From Octadecabacter arcticus 238 (GTDB lineage: Bacteria; Pseudomonadota; Alphaproteobacteria; Rhodobacterales; Rhodobacteraceae): a DNA stretch of 64,000 nt. Positions 55,952-64,000 of the stretch are shown piece after piece. The translations under genes were made by a program, and so were the position numbers. The notes beneath the pieces were generated by a model. That model did not search any database. It was not told where the DNA came from and worked only from the letters and a program-made list of their open reading frames with translations. Within the stretch, counting starts at the first letter, position 1, and each line of letters opens with the position of its first letter. The stretch is taken from positions 1,803,001 to 1,867,000 of the forward strand of contig NC_020908.1 in the NCBI RefSeq assembly GCF_000155735.2, written 5' to 3'.

Positions 55952-57129
55952 AGCCGCGTCAGCTTTGATTCGAGGGCAGCCAAGTCGCCTAGTGTGTTTG
56001 CAGCTCGGAAAAGATCCAGATGTGGCAGGGCTCCAGCCATTGCGCGGGCGGTTGGTTCGTAGTCGTCCCAACCTTTCAGCGGGTTGAGCCAGATAACCTT
56101 GCAGCCACGTTTCCTCAGCCGGATGAGGGCGCCTGAAATACCATCTGGTGATGCTGTGTCATAGCCGTCTGACAAGATCATCACGACCGTGCGATTATCG
56201 ACAAAGCGGCGCCCATAAGTGCTTGCAAAGGTATGGAGACTGTCCGCAATTTTGGAGCCGCCTGCGAAACCTTCGGCCAGCAATGACAATCGGGCCAGCG
56301 CACGCAACGCATCTTTGTCGCGCAATGCTTCTGTGATCCGCACAAGCCGAGTGTGAAAGAGATAGGCGTCAGCGCGGGCATCTGCCCGCATCAGCCCTGC
56401 GAGGAACGCTAGAAAAACGCGGGAATAGATGGTCATTGATCCCGACACGTCACAGATTGCTGTGATCCGTAGGGTACGGTCTGGGCGTTGGCGTTTGGGG
56501 AGCGCGAAGGGTTCGCCACCGGTGGCAAGGCTTTGCCGCATAACTTTGCGAAAGTGGATTTGATCCCCTTTGCGCGCAGCTTTCCGGCGACGTGAGCGCC
56601 GATCCCGCAGGGCAGCACCAAGGCGCAGGGCGATCTTTTCAGCCTCGGCGATATCGGTGGGCCGGACAAGATCGCGCAGGTCTTTCTTGAACAGGTTAGT
56701 GACATCCGTCGCGACCAATTGGCCCTCACCATCGCTTTCCGCTTCACCATCACCACCATCAGGAGCACTGACGTCGCCTGCGCCACTGATGGCCTCTTCA
56801 CTCGCCTCGCGACTGGAATGCACGTTTTCGCTTCGACTTGGGGTCGCTGTAGCAGTCACGCGCGTTTTGACCCGCCCGCCATTCATCCAAAAGCTGTTAA
56901 ACAACCCATCAAATTGTGCGGCTTCATCGGCGCAGCCAGTAAACACTGATTTCAGGGCGCGGCGCGCATCATGTGGGTTGGTGGCGTTGATATGGGTCAA
57001 GGCATCCAGCGCAATGCCCGTTTCGCCCACACCAAGTCGTAAGCCATTGTCGCGCAGATGTGCCACGAACCCTGCCATACGGGCGGCGGGGCCGGGATCG
57101 CGAGCGGCAAATTTGGTCACACGTGTCAT
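55948..57129 (-). CDS. coxE: CoxE, von Willebrand factor A domain protein
   Basis: About 393 residues. The C-terminal VWA domain has a MIDAS-like site DVSGSMTIYSRVFLAF and later threonine/aspartate positions (MILSDGYDTASPDG). The N-terminal half is charged and helical. CoxE works with the MoxR-type CoxD ATPase to build the [CuSMoO2] centre of CO dehydrogenase. The ATG at 57129 overlaps the coxD stop. Confidence 0.9.
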   Translation of the reverse strand: MTRVTKFAARDPGPAARMAGFVAHLRDNGLRLGVGETGIALDALTHINATNPHDARRALKSVFTGCADEAAQFDGLFNSFWMNGGRVKTRVTATATPSRSENVHSSREASEEAISGAGDVSAPDGGDGEAESDGEGQLVATDVTNLFKKDLRDLVRPTDIAEAEKIALRLGAALRDRRSRRRKAARKGDQIHFRKVMRQSLATGGEPFALPKRQRPDRTLRITAICDVSGSMTIYSRVFLAFLAGLMRADARADAYLFHTRLVRITEALRDKDALRALARLSLLAEGFAGGSKIADSLHTFASTYGRRFVDNRTVVMILSDGYDTASPDGISGALIRLRKRGCKVIWLNPLKGWDDYEPTARAMAGALPHLDLFRAANTLGDLAALESKLTRL

Positions 57130-58001
57130 GCGGCTTTGCCTGCTAAACGTTGCGCGATTTCTGTGGGAATCGCGTCGCGGTCTGTTTGTGTTTTCAGCAG
57201 GGTTGTCAGCGTTGCCTGCAAAACCGTCGGATCTTCTGTCAGATCGGCCACGCCAAGACCCATCAAGGCGGCTGCGAAGTCCAACATCTCGGCAATACCG
57301 GGCTTCTTCTCCAGCTCTTGTTTGCGTAAGGCCTGCACAAAACCGACGATCTGCGCACAAAGCCGGTCTGTGATGTCGGGATAGCGCGTCACCAAAATAG
57401 AAAGTTCTGTTTCCAGATCGGGATATGGCACATGGGCATAAAGGCAGCGCCGCCGCAGCGCATCGCTGAGGTCTCGGGTGCCGTTTGCGGTCAGAATTAC
57501 CATGGGCCGCGTCGTTGCAGTAATCGTACCCATTTCTGGAATCGTCACCTGAAATTCAGACAGAATTTCAAGCAAGTATGCTTCAAATTCTTCATCTGCG
57601 CGGTCAATTTCGTCGATCAGCAAGACCGGTGCTTTGTCTTGGCGGATCGCCTTCAACAGGGGGCGTTCGAGCAGAAATTCATCAGAAAATATCCGTGCTT
57701 CAACAGTCTTACCTGTCTCGCCATCCTCAGATGCTGCACGGATCGCCAAAAGCTGGCGTTGGTAATTCCATTCGTAGATCGCTTGCGCTGCATCCAATCC
57801 TTCGTAGCACTGCAATCGGATCAATTGCGTCTCTTGTACAGCCGCCAAGACCCGCGCGACCTCTGTCTTGCCGACGCCCGCGGCGCCTTCCACCAGCAAA
57901 GGCCGCCCAAGCGACAGCGATAAGTGCAGCGCCATCGCGAGATCACCAGAGGCAATGTAGCCTTGTTCGGCCATAGCCGTTTGTAGCGTTGTCCAAGTCA
58001 T
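57126..58001 (-). CDS. coxD: CoxD, MoxR-type AAA+ ATPase
   Basis: About 291 residues of MoxR AAA+ type: Walker A LVEGAAGVGKTEVARVLA, Walker B VLLIDEIDRADEEFEA, sensor I LTANGTRDLSDALRRRC with arginine finger. CoxD is an ATP-dependent chaperone that assembles the bimetallic centre. The ATG at 58001 (rather than one 42 bases upstream) gives the usual start. Confidence 0.92.
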   Translation of the reverse strand: MTWTTLQTAMAEQGYIASGDLAMALHLSLSLGRPLLVEGAAGVGKTEVARVLAAVQETQLIRLQCYEGLDAAQAIYEWNYQRQLLAIRAASEDGETGKTVEARIFSDEFLLERPLLKAIRQDKAPVLLIDEIDRADEEFEAYLLEILSEFQVTIPEMGTITATTRPMVILTANGTRDLSDALRRRCLYAHVPYPDLETELSILVTRYPDITDRLCAQIVGFVQALRKQELEKKPGIAEMLDFAAALMGLGVADLTEDPTVLQATLTTLLKTQTDRDAIPTEIAQRLAGKAA

Positions 58002-58051
58002 CTGTATCCTCCCGTAGGGCGGGCCGCTTAACACGGCCCGCACCTAGCCAT

Positions 58052-60478
58052 TTAGTCGTGCATGCCAAGATTGTTGGCTGTCTGCCAAATGCGCCAATGG
58101 TCATGGGGCATATTGGTGTGACGGTTGCCAAAGGGCCGGAACGCATCTTGCACAGCATTCGAGAAGCAAGGCACGCCACCAACATGCGGGCTTTCGCCCA
58201 CGCCTTTCGCCCCGATCGGGTGGTGCGGGCTAGGCGTGACGGTAAAGTCCGTCTCATAATTCGGGACCTCCCAAGCCGTCGGTAGGAAGAAATCCATCAA
58301 CGTGGCGGTCTTGACGTTGCCCATGTCGTCATAAGCAATCTCTTGCCCCAAGGCGACAGCAAGGGCTTCGGTCAAGCCACCATGGATTTGCCCTTCGATC
58401 ACCATCGGGTTGATCCGCGTGCCGCAGTCATCCAGCGCATAAAAACGGCGAATTTCAGGGACACCTGTATCAACGTCGATGTCCATGACGCAGACATAGG
58501 CCCCAAACGGATAAGTCATGTTGGGCGGATCGTAGTAGCTGACCGCTTCCAGACCCGGCTCTAGCCCCGGAATGGCCTGATTATAGGCGGCGTAGGCGAT
58601 TTCCTTCATCGTCTTGAACCGCTCGGGCACGCCTTTGACGACGAACCGATCAACGTCGAATTCCACGTCGTTATCATGGACCTCAAGCAAGTAGGCTGCG
58701 ATCATCTGTGCTTTGGCACGGATCTTGCGACCCGCCATTGCTGCGGCTGCACCCGCAACCGGAGTAGAACGTGACCCATAGGTGCCCAGACCGTAAGGCG
58801 CGGTATCAGTATCGCCTTCCTCAATCGTGATGCTTTCGGCGGACAGGCCAATCTCGGTCGCGAGAATTTGTGCGAAGGTTGTGGCGTGGCCCTGCCCCTG
58901 AGAGATTGTGCCCAACCGCGCCACAGCCGACCCCGTTGGGTGGATGCGGATTTCGCAGCTGTCGAACATGCCCATCCCAAGGATGTCGCAGTTCTTGACT
59001 GGCCCGGCACCGACGATCTCGGTAAAGAAAGACAGACCGATACCCATCACCTTACGGGTTTCGCCGCGCTTGAACGCTTCAACCCGTTCGGCCTGCTCAG
59101 CGCGTAGCCCTTTGTAGTCGACGGCCTTCAGCGCCTTGTCCCACGCGGTTTGATAGTCGCCGGAGTCGTATTCCCAACCCAACGCAGCCGTATAAGGAAA
59201 CTGTTCCTTCTTGATGAAGTTGATCGAACGCAGCTCTGCCGGGTCCATGTTCAACTCAATCGCGAGGACTTCGATCATGCGTTCGATAAAGTACACAGCT
59301 TCGGTTACACGGAACGAACAGCGATATGAGACACCGCCGGGCGCTTTATTTGTGTAGACGCCATCGACGCCCAGATAGGCGACGGGGATGTCATAAGACC
59401 CAGTGCAGATGTTCATAAAACCCGCCGGGAATTTGGTCGGGTCTGCGCAAGCGTCAAAGGCACCGTGGTCGGCGGTCACGTGGCAATGCAGGCCAGTGAT
59501 CTTGCCCTCTTTAGTGGCGCTGATCTTGCCCTTCATCCAATAGTCGCGGGCGAAGGCCGTGGACATCAGGTTTTCCATCCGGTCCTCGACCCATTTCACC
59601 GGCACACCTGTGACGATGGAGGCGACGATGGAACAGATATAGCCGGGGTAAACTCCGACTTTGTTGCCGAACCCGCCGCCAATGTCGGGCGAGACGACGC
59701 GAATATTATGTTCTTCAATCCCGGACAAAAGCGACGCGACTGTGCGCACGACATGCGGCGCTTGAAACGTACCCCAAAGGGTCAGCTTGCCGTTCACCTT
59801 ATCCATTGAAGCGACAGAGCCGCAGGTTTCCAGCGGACAAGGATGGGTCCGATGGTAATACATTTCGGCTTCTGCGACGACGGCGGCATTGTCGATGACC
59901 TGATTGGTGGCTTCTTCCTCGCCGGCTTCCCATGTAAATATGTGGTTGGGGTGCTTGCGGGGGCCGTGGGCACCGTTGGGGATCGAGCCGTCATCGGCCA
60001 CCAGATCCTCCCGTAGAACCACGTCGGATTGCAGCGACTTGAACGGGTCGACGATTACCTCAAGTTCTTCGTAGTCCACTTCGACCAGTTCCACCGCATC
60101 GGCGGCGACGTAGCGGTCAGAGGCCACGACGAACGCAACTTCTTGGCCTTGGAAAAGCACTTTGCCGTCGGCCAGTACCATCTGCTTGTCGCCAGCCAGC
60201 GTTGGCATCCAGTGCAGGCCAAGCGGTTCGAGGTCTTTGGCCGTCAGAACAGCCGTTACACCGGGCAAGGCCATGGCCGCGTCGATGTTAATCGACTTGA
60301 TCCGAGCGTGCGCATAGGGCGAGCGCACAAAATCGCCGTGAAGCATCCCAGGCAGCTTGATGTCATCGACGTAGTTGCCCTTGCCTTGGGTAAAGCGTGC
60401 ATCTTCGACCCGTTTGCGTGAACAGCCCAAGCCTTTCAGGCCAGCGACCCGTTCTTCGCGTGAAATTTCGTCTTTCAT
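58052..60478 (-). CDS. coxL: Aerobic CO dehydrogenase large subunit (form I)
   Basis: The 808-residue protein is the molybdopterin-binding subunit. The active-site loop that defines form I (AYxCSFR) reads SYRCSFR ([17 protein letters not shown], near residue 380), so the copper-binding cysteine is present. Other blocks: [35 protein letters not shown], and the C-terminal [18 protein letters not shown] near 755. It oxidises CO with water at the [CuSMoO2] centre, at the inner face of the membrane. It overlaps coxS by four bases. Confidence 0.95.
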   Translation of the reverse strand: MKDEISREERVAGLKGLGCSRKRVEDARFTQGKGNYVDDIKLPGMLHGDFVRSPYAHARIKSINIDAAMALPGVTAVLTAKDLEPLGLHWMPTLAGDKQMVLADGKVLFQGQEVAFVVASDRYVAADAVELVEVDYEELEVIVDPFKSLQSDVVLREDLVADDGSIPNGAHGPRKHPNHIFTWEAGEEEATNQVIDNAAVVAEAEMYYHRTHPCPLETCGSVASMDKVNGKLTLWGTFQAPHVVRTVASLLSGIEEHNIRVVSPDIGGGFGNKVGVYPGYICSIVASIVTGVPVKWVEDRMENLMSTAFARDYWMKGKISATKEGKITGLHCHVTADHGAFDACADPTKFPAGFMNICTGSYDIPVAYLGVDGVYTNKAPGGVSYRCSFRVTEAVYFIERMIEVLAIELNMDPAELRSINFIKKEQFPYTAALGWEYDSGDYQTAWDKALKAVDYKGLRAEQAERVEAFKRGETRKVMGIGLSFFTEIVGAGPVKNCDILGMGMFDSCEIRIHPTGSAVARLGTISQGQGHATTFAQILATEIGLSAESITIEEGDTDTAPYGLGTYGSRSTPVAGAAAAMAGRKIRAKAQMIAAYLLEVHDNDVEFDVDRFVVKGVPERFKTMKEIAYAAYNQAIPGLEPGLEAVSYYDPPNMTYPFGAYVCVMDIDVDTGVPEIRRFYALDDCGTRINPMVIEGQIHGGLTEALAVALGQEIAYDDMGNVKTATLMDFFLPTAWEVPNYETDFTVTPSPHHPIGAKGVGESPHVGGVPCFSNAVQDAFRPFGNRHTNMPHDHWRIWQTANNLGMHD

Positions 60479-60969
60479 TGTGCCGCCTCCTTAGCTGCAT
60501 TCATTTCAGACGCGGCTGAGAGAATGGATTTAACGATGTTCTGATAGCCTGTGCAGCGGCAGATGTTGCCGGCAATTCCAAAGCGGACGTCTGCTTCGGT
60601 TGGGTTCGGGTTTTCTTCTAGCAGCTTGGCCGCACGGGTGATCATACCGGGTGTGCAAAAACCGCATTGAAGGCCGTGGTGCTCTTTGAAATTCTCTTGC
60701 AAGACGTGCAATGCATCCGGGTTGCCGAGCCCCTCGATGGTGGTAACCTCAGCGCCGTTAGCTTGCGCCACAAAGACGGTGCAGGATTTTACGGATTTGC
60801 CGTTCATCGTCACCGTACAAGCACCACAATGTGAGGTTTCGCACCCCACGTGTGGACCTGTAATGTTGAGCTTTTCACGCAGCGCGTAGATCAGGAGCTC
60901 GCGCGGTTCAGCAAGGAATTCGTGATCCTCGCCATTCACGTTCAGTTTGACGTGCATCTTGTTTGACAT
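60475..60969 (-). CDS. coxS: CO dehydrogenase small subunit, 2Fe-2S protein
   Basis: About 164 residues carrying two iron-sulfur clusters: an N-terminal plant-type [2Fe-2S] site ([11 protein letters not shown], with a further cysteine) and a C-terminal CxxC pair (CGFCTPGMI ... CRCTGYQNI). It passes electrons from CoxL to CoxM. The ATG at 60969 follows GGGAGG, which decides it against a longer frame. Coupled to coxL. Confidence 0.94.
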   Translation of the reverse strand: MSNKMHVKLNVNGEDHEFLAEPRELLIYALREKLNITGPHVGCETSHCGACTVTMNGKSVKSCTVFVAQANGAEVTTIEGLGNPDALHVLQENFKEHHGLQCGFCTPGMITRAAKLLEENPNPTEADVRFGIAGNICRCTGYQNIVKSILSAASEMNAAKEAAQ

Positions 60970-60982
60970 GTGTGTTCCTCCC

Positions 60983-61837
60983 TTATGCCCGTGACCATGC
61001 GCGCGCGATGGCACGGCCAAGAACGATGCCAGCGGCGTGGCGTTTGAATGCGACCGGGCCGCGGTTGTCTTCTGTTGGATCGATATCACTCAGCATGGCG
61101 GTGACGGCGGCTTTCACTGAAGCCTCATCGCAAGCCGTACCGATCAACGCTGCGCCAGCGGCTTCGGACCAGATCGGCGTATCGCTAAGGTTAGTCATCG
61201 CAATGGATGCCGCACCGACTTTGCCGCCCTCTTTAGAAATCTGCACAGCGGCAGCAGCGGTGGCGTAGTCGCCGATTTTGCGCTTTTGCTTTTCGTAAGC
61301 AAACCCACCTATGGGCGCTGCAAAGCTAACAGCGATCAGCACTTCATCATCTTCGCGGTCAGTCATATAGGCCGCTTCGTAGAAATCGCGCGCGTCGACG
61401 ATGCGATCACCGTCTGAGCCAACGAGATGAAACTGAGCGTTTAAGCATTGCATCAGGCCGGGCATATCGTTTCCGGGGTCGCCGTTTGCGACGTTACCAC
61501 CAATGGTACCCATATAACGCACCTGAGGGTCGGCAATTTGCAGCGCCGCTTCTTTCATGATAGGTGCGGCCTTTTCAAGTTCGGTAGAGTTGATGATCTC
61601 GTGCTGCGTTATCATCGCACCGATCTTTACGGTGCCACCAGCTATGGAGATCCCGTTCAGACCTTCAATGGCTTGCAAATCGATAAGATGCGGCACCTCC
61701 GCCATCCGCAACTTCATCATAGGGATCAGGCTGTGCCCCCCCGCGATCACCCGCGCATCATCCCCATGTTCTTTAAGCAGGGCAATTACACCTGCCATGT
61801 CTGTCGGCCTGTAGTACTCAAACGCCGCTGGTATCAT
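60983..61837 (-). CDS. coxM: CO dehydrogenase FAD-binding medium subunit
   Basis: The 284-residue protein has FAD-binding motifs [13 protein letters not shown] near residue 32 and [14 protein letters not shown] near residue 111, both standard for CoxM and related molybdenum hydroxylase subunits. It takes electrons to the quinone pool. First structural gene of the operon; upstream lies the GAAATG array at 61919. Confidence 0.94.
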   Translation of the reverse strand: MIPAAFEYYRPTDMAGVIALLKEHGDDARVIAGGHSLIPMMKLRMAEVPHLIDLQAIEGLNGISIAGGTVKIGAMITQHEIINSTELEKAAPIMKEAALQIADPQVRYMGTIGGNVANGDPGNDMPGLMQCLNAQFHLVGSDGDRIVDARDFYEAAYMTDREDDEVLIAVSFAAPIGGFAYEKQKRKIGDYATAAAAVQISKEGGKVGAASIAMTNLSDTPIWSEAAGAALIGTACDEASVKAAVTAMLSDIDPTEDNRGPVAFKRHAAGIVLGRAIARAWSRA

Positions 61838-61918
61838 TGCTTCGCCTCCCGTTTCCGCAATTATGTGTCAGGAGGCAAGATTGTACGCAGCGGCATGCCA
61901 AAGCTTGCGCTATTCAAT

Positions 61919-61966
61919 GAAATGATCCGGATTTATCACGAAATGCGCCTAAGGCTGCACGAAATG
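61919..61966 (-). promoter_or_regulatory. Three GAAATG direct repeats, 21-bp period, upstream of coxM
   Basis: GAAATG occurs at 61919-61924, 61940-61945 and 61961-61966; the last two extend to CACGAAATGCG. LytTR-type regulators bind short direct repeats about two helical turns apart, so this is a good candidate binding array for the CoxC-like protein encoded just upstream. The repeats lie 82-129 bases from the coxM start. Confidence 0.6.
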
Positions 61967-61973
61967 CGAAAGC

Positions 61974-63095
61974 CTAAAGGCCAAGGGCGTCGCGCACGCT
62001 TTTGAGATGTGAGCGGCTTACTGGAACAGGAGGCAAATCCGCCTCGGCAAAACGGCAAACCCCAGTGTCTTTGAGCCGTTCAAAGTGGTTGACCTGCGTT
62101 GGGTTCACCAAATAACTGCGATGGGTCCTGATGAACCCGGCGATTTCCAACCGCTTGATCGCTTCGGTGATCGGCCAAGAGCAAAAAAGCTTCGCGTCTT
62201 TGGTATAGACGGTGGTGTAATGTCCTTCAGCCCGCACAAAAGCGACCTGAGAGGGGTCGATCAATTGCGTGACGCCGTTACGCTCGCACGGGATGCGGAT
62301 GGCGGAGGGCGCCGGATTTTCACCAAGTGCGCCTGCTTTCGGGAGTTGCGCCTCAAAGGGTTCTTGTGCGGCAACAGGCGCGGTGGGTGCAAAGAATGTG
62401 ACCCCCATCCAGAGGAACGCGCCGAAGATGACAAAGCTTGACAAGATGACGCCCATTGCAAGCGTTTCATTGCTCATCGCCGGGCCAAACTCATTCAGCG
62501 TCGGAACAGCGACAAAGTTAGTGCCTGCCATGGCGACAAAATGAACAGCACTAACGGCAGCACCAAAGCATAACGTCCCCAACAAAATATTGCGATTGCT
62601 GCGTCGGCCATAAGCAATCCAGAACGCAGCCATACAGAGCCCCACAGCCGAAACGACGGCCAGCAGGATTCCAAAAGGCGTATAGACAGCGCGGCACAAT
62701 TGAAGGCCGGCCATACCGACATAATGCATTGCCAGAATTCCAAATCCGACCAACGCACCTGCCGCAGACAAAGTGACAGGCGTCCGTTCGCGAAAGTGCA
62801 GTAAGAGCAAAGCCATTCCCACAATAAGGATCGCCAGCAAAGCGGACGCGAGCGTTATCGCCGCATCATAATAAAATAGGACAGGCATCTGAATCCCGAG
62901 CATCGCCACGAAATGCATCGACCAAATACCACCGCCCAAAGCGACGGCTGACATTGCAATCGACACCTTGCGACGCAGAACGCTTTGCTTGGAAAGGTCC
63001 TTGGACAGCGTCAAACCCGTAAAGCCCGCGACAATGGCAACCATTATCGAAGCGATGACAAGTGCAGTGTTATGGCTAAAGTCTAGGAACTCCAT
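61974..63095 (-). CDS. coxC: CoxC-like MHYT / LytTR regulator
   Basis: About 373 residues. The membrane half (residues 10-230) has several helices with MHYT-type motifs (SMHFVAMLG, MHYVGMAG, VHFVAMAG), thought to hold a metal that senses CO, NO or O2. The C-terminal third is a LytTR DNA-binding domain (QVAFVRAEGHYTTVYTKDAKL, IRTHRSYLVNPTQVNHFERL). CoxC and CoxH of carboxidotrophs share this architecture. The ATG at 63095 is preferred over 63128 by hydrophobic start pattern. It precedes coxM on the same strand. Confidence 0.88.
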   Translation of the reverse strand: MEFLDFSHNTALVIASIMVAIVAGFTGLTLSKDLSKQSVLRRKVSIAMSAVALGGGIWSMHFVAMLGIQMPVLFYYDAAITLASALLAILIVGMALLLLHFRERTPVTLSAAGALVGFGILAMHYVGMAGLQLCRAVYTPFGILLAVVSAVGLCMAAFWIAYGRRSNRNILLGTLCFGAAVSAVHFVAMAGTNFVAVPTLNEFGPAMSNETLAMGVILSSFVIFGAFLWMGVTFFAPTAPVAAQEPFEAQLPKAGALGENPAPSAIRIPCERNGVTQLIDPSQVAFVRAEGHYTTVYTKDAKLFCSWPITEAIKRLEIAGFIRTHRSYLVNPTQVNHFERLKDTGVCRFAEADLPPVPVSRSHLKSVRDALGL

Positions 63096-63429
63096 CCTGT
63101 TTGATGACACAAAATTCATACAAATCAACCCATAAGATTGATATCGAGTTCAGTCCAAAGTCAGTAAAGCTGCGAGCCAACTGCCGCCCAAACGTCGAGA
63201 TGAACACCCTGCCACCCAACAAAAAAAAGTGATTAAGCTGCACAACTGCCCAGATTTTAGGAAATCCTGTGTAGTCTTCACCTACAAAAACGATGCCGAG
63301 AGTGACCTGCTTTTTCAGCACGAAGGTCGAACTCATTACACAGCCGCAATGTCTGAATTGGCAATCTGGTCTTGCCACGGTTTAGTTCCGGTCTCTTTCG
63401 AGCAATGTTTGCTATGAAGGAGATAAGGA

Positions 63430-63705
63430 ATGGCAAAGAGATACACAGACGAGTTTCGGCGTGATGCAGTACGCATCGCGATCAGCAGCGGTTTAACGCG
63501 ACCGCAGGTTTCATCAGATTTAGGTGTTGGCCTTTCGACGCTAAACAAGTGGGTTCAGAAACATCAGCATGAGGATCTGATGTCTGGGCCGCACGATGAC
63601 GTCGAGAAAGAGAACACCCGTCTTCGTAAAGAACTCCGGTTGGTGCGTGAGGAGAGGGAAGTGCTAAAAAAAGCGGCGATCTTTTTTGCAGGCCAAAGTC
63701 GGTGA
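63430..63705 (+). CDS. IS3 family OrfA
   Basis: The 91-residue protein has the HTH (YTDEFRRDAVRIAISSG, DLGVGLSTLNKWVQKH) and coiled coil (NTRLRKELRLVREEREVLKKAA) of IS3-group OrfA. ATG follows AAGGAGATAAGGA, a strong site. It overlaps orfB in the -1 frame. Confidence 0.92.
   Translation: MAKRYTDEFRRDAVRIAISSGLTRPQVSSDLGVGLSTLNKWVQKHQHEDLMSGPHDDVEKENTRLRKELRLVREEREVLKKAAIFFAGQSR
63666..63672 (+). promoter_or_regulatory. A7 slippery run for -1 frameshift into orfB
   Basis: Seven adenines followed by G; zero-frame codons are AAA AAA GCG. After a one-base slip the frame is open into orfB (63702 onward) with no stop. Confidence 0.7.
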
Positions 63706-64000
63706 GGTTCGCCTTTATCGACGCCTGGAAAGAAGTTTGGTCAGTAGAGTTTCTCTGCCGGATTATGCAGGTCACATCGCGTGGGTTTCGCGCTTGGCGG
63801 AAGCGGCCGATGAGCCAGCGCCAACGTGATGATATGGTGCTTTTGGCCCACATCCGTGAGCAACATCGCCTCAGTTTACAAAGCTATGGGCGACCCCGCA
63901 TGACCGAAGAGCTACAGGAATTGGGGCTGCGGGTTGGGCACCGTCGCGTGGGCCGTTTGATGCGTGAGAATGGCATCAAGACCATCAGAACCCAGAAATA
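63702..64000 (+). CDS. IS3 family OrfB, N-terminal part
   Basis: The frame opens before GTG 63702 and gives the usual OrfB start (VRFAFIDAWKEVWSVEFLCR, then SYGRPRMTEELQELG and RVGRLMRENGIK). The DDE core lies beyond the window. It is made mainly as an OrfAB fusion. Confidence 0.88.
   Translation, partial: MRFAFIDAWKEVWSVEFLCRIMQVTSRGFRAWRKRPMSQRQRDDMVLLAHIREQHRLSLQSYGRPRMTEELQELGLRVGHRRVGRLMRENGIKTIRTQK

Larger units (their letters stand above)
63367..64000 (+). mobile_element. IS3 family element 2 (cut by window edge)
   Basis: The left end TGGTCTTGCCACGGTTTAGT matches, with three differences, the terminal repeat of the IS3 remnant at 40407 read inward. orfA and the beginning of orfB follow; the right end lies outside the window. 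Confidence 0.85.

Noticed and set aside
57130..57360. Upstream extension of coxE
   Set aside because: The arginine-rich peptide is a shadow of the coxD 3' end; the start overlapping the coxD stop is normal for this operon.

Overview
The window looks like a marine alphaproteobacterium of the Rhodobacterales (Roseobacter group). This is inferred from gene content: an orphan RegA/ActR-type regulator, form I cox genes for CO oxidation, a YaeQ protein, a CIRCE-controlled groESL, and many insertion sequences. The very high IS load resembles IS-rich polar roseobacters such as Octadecabacter, but I cannot confirm the genus.

Layout. 1-1436: part of an IS91-type element. 1.7-11 kb: a chromosomal block with a PNPOx-like protein, a UbiG-like methyltransferase, a CBS protein cut off from its upstream region by an IS630 copy, and a five-gene forward cluster (photolyase-like flavoprotein, renalase-like oxidoreductase, membrane methyltransferase-like protein, RegA-type regulator, DCC protein). 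11.2-16.7 kb: an IS pile-up (IS30, IS630, ISL3) on an unrecognised two-gene locus. 17.1-18.5 kb: yaeQ and a DnaQ-like exonuclease. 18.6-24.5 kb: a small integrative element with a tRNA-Gly-like scar, integrase, a hypothetical gene split by IS256, an AlpA-like regulator and a primase/helicase-like ATPase. 25-30.6 kb: a HisA paralogue, a hypothetical gene split by IS66, and an IS3 element. 30.7-35.1 kb: an LpxL-like acyltransferase, a PhyH dioxygenase divergent from a LacI regulator, and a TauE/SafE exporter. 35.3-46.1 kb: two more IS91-type copies in opposite orientations, enclosing a HEPN-like protein, a flavin amine oxidase and groESL.

46.4-52.5 kb is a cyanate module: cynS, an NTF2-like protein and an ABC transporter on the minus strand, divergent from a PAS/AAA+/Fis-type regulator. 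53-63.1 kb is a complete aerobic CO dehydrogenase cluster in the transcription order coxC-M-S-L-D-E-F-(MocA-like)-G-I. A three-copy GAAATG array with 21-bp period precedes coxM and suits binding by the LytTR-type CoxC. The window ends inside a second IS3 element.

Several genes can be rejoined exactly by removing IS elements together with one target-site copy: ISL3 (8 bp AGTTTCGG), IS256 (9 bp CTACATCAG), IS66 (8 bp GTAGGATT) and IS630 (TA). Two transposases carry clear slippage scars: a 31-bp tandem duplication in IS91 and a 23-bp deletion between 9-bp repeats in IS630. The most unusual protein is a photolyase-like polypeptide whose FAD-binding half appears to come before, not after, a Rossmann-like half.
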